Positions 60,863 to 64,000 of a DNA stretch of 64,000 bases are shown one piece after another. Every line of letters begins with the position of its first letter. Position 1 is the stretch's first letter. Source of the stretch: Rhizorhabdus dicambivorans. Its GTDB lineage: Bacteria; Pseudomonadota; Alphaproteobacteria; Sphingomonadales; Sphingomonadaceae. The position numbers and the translations under genes were made by a program. The notes under the pieces were generated by a model. That model was not told the DNA's origin. It did no database searches and was given only the letters and a program-made list of their open reading frames with translations. Location: NCBI RefSeq assembly GCF_002355275.1, contig NZ_CP023449.1, positions 3,326,001 to 3,390,000 on the forward strand. Reading direction: 5' to 3'.

Positions 60863-62032
60863 TCATTCAATGACGCGCGCTTGCAGCTCGCTGCTGGCAT
60901 GCTCGCGCAGGAACTCTTCGTTGAGCTCGATGCCGAGACCGGGGCCCTCCGGCGCAAACATGCGGCCATTTTTGTAGACCGGAGTGTTCAGCGCGACTTC
61001 GCCGGTGACAGGCCCGTCGATCTCATAGGTGTCGTGGATCGAAAGTGGCCCGCAATTCTCCTGCACAAATTGCGACGCCCATTGATCGGCAACCAACAGA
61101 TGCGCTGTTGGCGCCGCTTCCAAGCCCGATCCCGGCATGCAACCGCACATGACCGGCAATCCGGACAGGCGCGCCAAGGTCAACCAGCGCTGCGCCTTCA
61201 GCAGTCCGCCGGCCTTTTGAACCTTGATAAACAAGCCATCGGCCGCCCGCCGATCGATGATTTCCTTGATCTGATGAAGTTCGCGCGCCGATTCATCGGC
61301 CCAGATCGGCGTACCGACCTTCTGCCGCAGCCGCGCCATGCCTTCGATGTCCCAATATGGCAGAGGCTGCTCGATCAGCTCGAGATTGACGTTGGCCTTT
61401 TCCCAACGGCGGAGCGCCGAATAGGCTTCGTCATAATGCCATAGGCCGTTGATATCGATCATCAGCCGCGCCGCGTCGCCAAGGCCCCGGCGGACATCGA
61501 TCATGGTCTGGATCGACTCCTCGTAATTCAAGCTCGGCTTGAACTTGAGTACCTTGAAGCCGGCCGCGAGCGCTTTTTGTCCTTCGTCGATCAGCTGAGC
61601 CGCAGGGGCAGCCATCAGCACATAGCCGCAGTCGACAGCTTCCACCGTCTTGCCCCCGAGCAACTGGTAGACCGGCACCCCAAATGCCTTGCCCTTGATG
61701 TCGTGCAAAGCGGTATCGACCATCGATTTTGCGTGATAATTATCGCGGACGATCCGATCCATGCGGCCCACGATCTTCTCGATGTTTCTCGGATCCTCGC
61801 CGATCAGGATACGCGGCGCAAACTGCGTGGCGATAATCCCGGCGATCGAGTGATGGGTTTCGCCATGATAATAGGCCGAAGTGTCGCCCGAATCCGCAAT
61901 GCCGACGTGCCCTTCGTCCGTGTGAACTTTCAGCACGACCTGGTCGAGCTTGCTGATGTTAGTCGTGGCGATGATGATCGGCCGCTTGAGCGGGGTGTGC
62001 ACGGGAATGCACTCGACTTTGGTAATGCGCAT
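60863..62032 (-). CDS. Mandelate racemase/muconate lactonizing enzyme family protein
   Basis: The 389-residue enolase-superfamily protein has the KxK motif FKVLKFKPSL (K163, K165), metal ligands D193 (MIDINGLWHY), E221 (LIEQPLPYW), the ADES motif near D246 and the acid/base K270 (FIKVQKAGG). The KxK and the C-terminal Lys point to the muconate-lactonizing or dipeptide-epimerase side rather than to mandelate racemase. The substrate is unknown. GGGAG lies upstream of the ATG. Confidence 0.9.
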   Translation of the reverse strand: MRITKVECIPVHTPLKRPIIIATTNISKLDQVVLKVHTDEGHVGIADSGDTSAYYHGETHHSIAGIIATQFAPRILIGEDPRNIEKIVGRMDRIVRDNYHAKSMVDTALHDIKGKAFGVPVYQLLGGKTVEAVDCGYVLMAAPAAQLIDEGQKALAAGFKVLKFKPSLNYEESIQTMIDVRRGLGDAARLMIDINGLWHYDEAYSALRRWEKANVNLELIEQPLPYWDIEGMARLRQKVGTPIWADESARELHQIKEIIDRRAADGLFIKVQKAGGLLKAQRWLTLARLSGLPVMCGCMPGSGLEAAPTAHLLVADQWASQFVQENCGPLSIHDTYEIDGPVTGEVALNTPVYKNGRMFAPEGPGLGIELNEEFLREHASSELQARVIE

Positions 62033-62068
62033 AGAAACTCCCTCGAATGATACGAATGATTGATGTCG

Positions 62069-62542
62069 TCAGCGAACGGCGAAAAAGTCGAAGAATGAGT
62101 GGTCGGCGTGCTTTTCGCCGAAGCCTACGAAAACGGTGCGGGTGAGCCAGTCGTGCGGGCCCGGTTCGGTCTCGAAAACCGGCGCGACGCGAAAGTAATT
62201 CTCGGACGGATCAACCGGCTGCCCCCGTTCGATACGCGCCTGCACATCAGCGGGGGCGTGCGCATATCCGCGGTTGAAAACCTGGATTATGGTGCCGTCG
62301 ACGGCACGTATAAGGTATCGTGCGTCGAAGGCCACGACCCCGTCGCTGCGAAACAATGGCCAGTCGCCGCCGGAGCCCGCCACGACTTCACCGGATAGAA
62401 GGGGGCCCTCGACTTGGCCGCCGGCAACCGAGACGAAGCCACGCACTTCATCAGCGCTCACAGGAAAACGCAGTCTTGGACCAGGCGGGAAATGCATTTT
62501 GATGCGAAACGCGAAGTCGAGCGGCGGCACGTTCACGTTCAT
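62069..62542 (-). CDS. DUF3237 protein
   Basis: The 157-residue protein matches DUF3237: VAGGQVEGPLLSGEVVAGSG, SDGVVAFDARYLIRAVDG, ENYFRVAPVFETEPGPHDWL. The family has a beta-barrel-like fold and no established reaction, but it is common in aromatic and lignin-related gene clusters. The gene overlaps the end of the MFS gene and lies 36 bases before the enolase-superfamily gene. Confidence 0.88.
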   Translation of the reverse strand: MNVNVPPLDFAFRIKMHFPPGPRLRFPVSADEVRGFVSVAGGQVEGPLLSGEVVAGSGGDWPLFRSDGVVAFDARYLIRAVDGTIIQVFNRGYAHAPADVQARIERGQPVDPSENYFRVAPVFETEPGPHDWLTRTVFVGFGEKHADHSFFDFFAVR

Positions 62543-63885
62543 GCGACTTTTCCTTCACGGCTCAGGGGTATGACCATTATTCCACCGGCGACGAGCATCA
62601 GCGCGAGCGTCACAAGGGAAGGCAGAAAACTACCGGTCATTTGCTGGACCATGCCAATCAGCATAGGGCCAATGACGCCACCGACCGTACCGCACATGCT
62701 GATCAAGCTGATAGCAGCGACCGAGATACGGTCGCTGCCGATCCCCATCGCAGAGGGCAAGGCCCAGAAGACGGATTGCGCGCCACCGATTCCGAAGCCA
62801 GCGATTGCGAAAAGCAACAAGGCTGTCCAATTTGGTGGAAACAGGGCGCCTGCCAGCAACGCGACGCCGCCCAGCATCGCGGCTAAGCCGACATGCCACT
62901 GGCGCTCACCTGTCCGGTCGGAATGGCGGCCGTTGGCAATCAGCCCCAGGACGAGCCCCAGTTGTGGAAACGCAGCCAGTACGCCGATTTCAAACTCCGT
63001 ATGGCCGATATGCATTTGGCGAACGAGTTGCGGGAGCCAGAAGACCAGCGCGTAGGCGCCGGTCATCACCAGCAGCCAAGCGAGCGCACAACGCCATACA
63101 CGCGGATCGCGAATGGAAGCGCCGATCGGCTCGGCAACACCCGGCGCCGCGGCAGACGCGAGCAGCTTTCGTTCGGAGGGCGTCAGCCACGACGACCGGC
63201 CAAGGTCATCGGGAAAATAGCCAAAGGCCAGCGCAGCAAGTAGGACGTTCGGAAGGGCCTGGAACAGAAACATCCAGCGCCATGCGGAAATGCCCGCAGG
63301 ACCACCCAGCCCCAGCATCCAGCCGCATAGTGGGCCGCCCAGGACCAGCGAAAGCGGTACTGCCGCCAGCACCGTCGCCATAGCCTTGGCGCGCACCTGC
63401 TCCGGCAGCCAACGATTGATGATCCAAGTGATCCCGGGCGCGAATCCCGCTTCCGCAATTCCAAGCAGGAATCGCACAGCCACGAACTCGACGTCGCTGG
63501 CAATGCATGCCAACAGCACGCCTGCCAAGCCCCACAGCATTACCGTCCCCAGCAGCCAACGGCGAATGCCGTAGCGCCGCAACAGTGCCGCGTGTGGATA
63601 CTGGAATAGGAGATAGGCGACAAAAAAGGCACTCACCCCAAATCCGAAGGCTTCCGGTGACAGCGCGAGGTCCGCGCGCATGGCATCTGCCGCGAAACTG
63701 ATGTTCACGCGGTCGATGGCGTTGACGAAAGTCAGCAGTGCCAGTGGGAGGGCAAGCCGCTGAATCAAGCGGCTGCCCAAGCGCCGGGCGGCCACGTCGT
63801 CCGTTGCCGATGGCTCCACATAGGGCGGTCCGGTCCGTTTGATGATCGCCTCCCCCTTCGCTATCCGACGAATCGCATTGGCCAC
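62539..63885 (-). CDS. MFS transporter, anion:cation symporter type
   Basis: The 448-residue protein has twelve predicted membrane segments. It contains FVNAIDRVNISFAADAM in the first helix, FQYPHAALLRRYGIRRWL in the A loop, and RFLLGIAEAGFAPGITWII, matching the ACS family that carries glucarate, phthalate and similar acids. It begins a five-gene run (MFS, DUF3237, enolase-superfamily, hydrolase, SnoaL 4) and probably imports the substrate. Confidence 0.9.
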   Translation of the reverse strand: MANAIRRIAKGEAIIKRTGPPYVEPSATDDVAARRLGSRLIQRLALPLALLTFVNAIDRVNISFAADAMRADLALSPEAFGFGVSAFFVAYLLFQYPHAALLRRYGIRRWLLGTVMLWGLAGVLLACIASDVEFVAVRFLLGIAEAGFAPGITWIINRWLPEQVRAKAMATVLAAVPLSLVLGGPLCGWMLGLGGPAGISAWRWMFLFQALPNVLLAALAFGYFPDDLGRSSWLTPSERKLLASAAAPGVAEPIGASIRDPRVWRCALAWLLVMTGAYALVFWLPQLVRQMHIGHTEFEIGVLAAFPQLGLVLGLIANGRHSDRTGERQWHVGLAAMLGGVALLAGALFPPNWTALLLFAIAGFGIGGAQSVFWALPSAMGIGSDRISVAAISLISMCGTVGGVIGPMLIGMVQQMTGSFLPSLVTLALMLVAGGIMVIPLSREGKVA

Positions 63886-63904
63886 CTAGGCAGCGGCGCC
63901 GTCG

Positions 63905-63945
63905 AACTCATATGATATGTTTTATAAATTAAAACAATATGAGTT
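63905..63945. promoter_or_regulatory. Nested AT-rich inverted repeat upstream of the MFS gene
   Basis: AACTCATAT (63905-63913) and ATATGAGTT (63937-63945) are exact inverses. Inside them TGTTTTA (63918-63924) and TAAAACA (63930-63936) form a second exact pair. Lying just upstream of the MFS gene start in otherwise GC-rich DNA, it is a likely operator and promoter for the five-gene run. Confidence 0.55.
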
Positions 63946-64000
63946 GCGACGGCTTGCAACTACGGGCCGAAGCCGTGAAAAAAGACCGCCGTGCGAGTGT

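Noticed and set aside
1-64000. CRISPR arrays, tRNA or rRNA genes
   Set aside because: No regularly spaced repeats, tRNA-like cloverleaf or rRNA-like sequence was noticed by eye.

Overview
The window looks like sphingomonad (alphaproteobacterial) DNA. It is GC-rich, it carries a Trb/TraG conjugation block followed by ArdC and tyrosine-recombinase genes of the kind found on sphingomonad integrative elements, and it ends in a catabolic cluster with two large TonB-dependent receptors and several exported SnoaL-like proteins. The genus cannot be fixed from the sequence alone. No tRNA, rRNA or CRISPR array was seen.

Region A (1-30558) is part of an integrative and conjugative element. It holds, reading on the minus strand, traG, a CopG-like gene, trbB, trbC, trbD and trbE (cut by the left edge). 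Between traG and a C-terminal scrap of a DUF3363-type relaxase sits a defence block of about 13 kb: dndB-dndC-dndD-dndE-dndA on the plus strand (DNA phosphorothioation), converging on a minus-strand five-gene set (helicase with a PLD-like N-terminus, 61-aa protein, DndD-like SMC ATPase, 161-aa protein, DUF262/DUF1524 protein). DndFGH-type restriction genes are not present. Next come an arsenic operon (arsI-arsR-arsC-acr3), a complete ardC, three overlapping tyrosine-recombinase genes, a second ardC that has lost its 3' end next to the recombinase block, and a group II intron. A GC-rich structured element occurs three times here (about 18500, 22165 and 28600).

Region B (30559-33154) is an IS21-family element (istA, istB). 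It truncates the intron reverse transcriptase on its left and an unrelated gene on its right and shows no target duplication, so it marks a rearrangement joint between the ICE and what follows.

Region C (33155-64000) is a catabolic region. A minus-strand run reads iclR, TonB receptor, TauD/TfdA-like dioxygenase, ThDP enzyme, MFS carrier, DUF427, glcG-like, glcB. Then follow SnoaL-like proteins, a ketopantoate-reductase-like enzyme, both subunits of a Rieske oxygenase, a tannase/feruloyl-esterase-like protein, a LuxR regulator, a second TonB receptor, two paralogous exported proteins, esterases, a mandelate racemase/muconate lactonizing-type enzyme, DUF3237 and another MFS carrier. A 22-bp element occurs four times, each copy pointing at a different transcription unit, and a 15-bp palindrome occurs twice, upstream of the first TonB operon and of luxR. 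Together they suggest one regulon for uptake and breakdown of an unidentified, possibly esterified aromatic compound.
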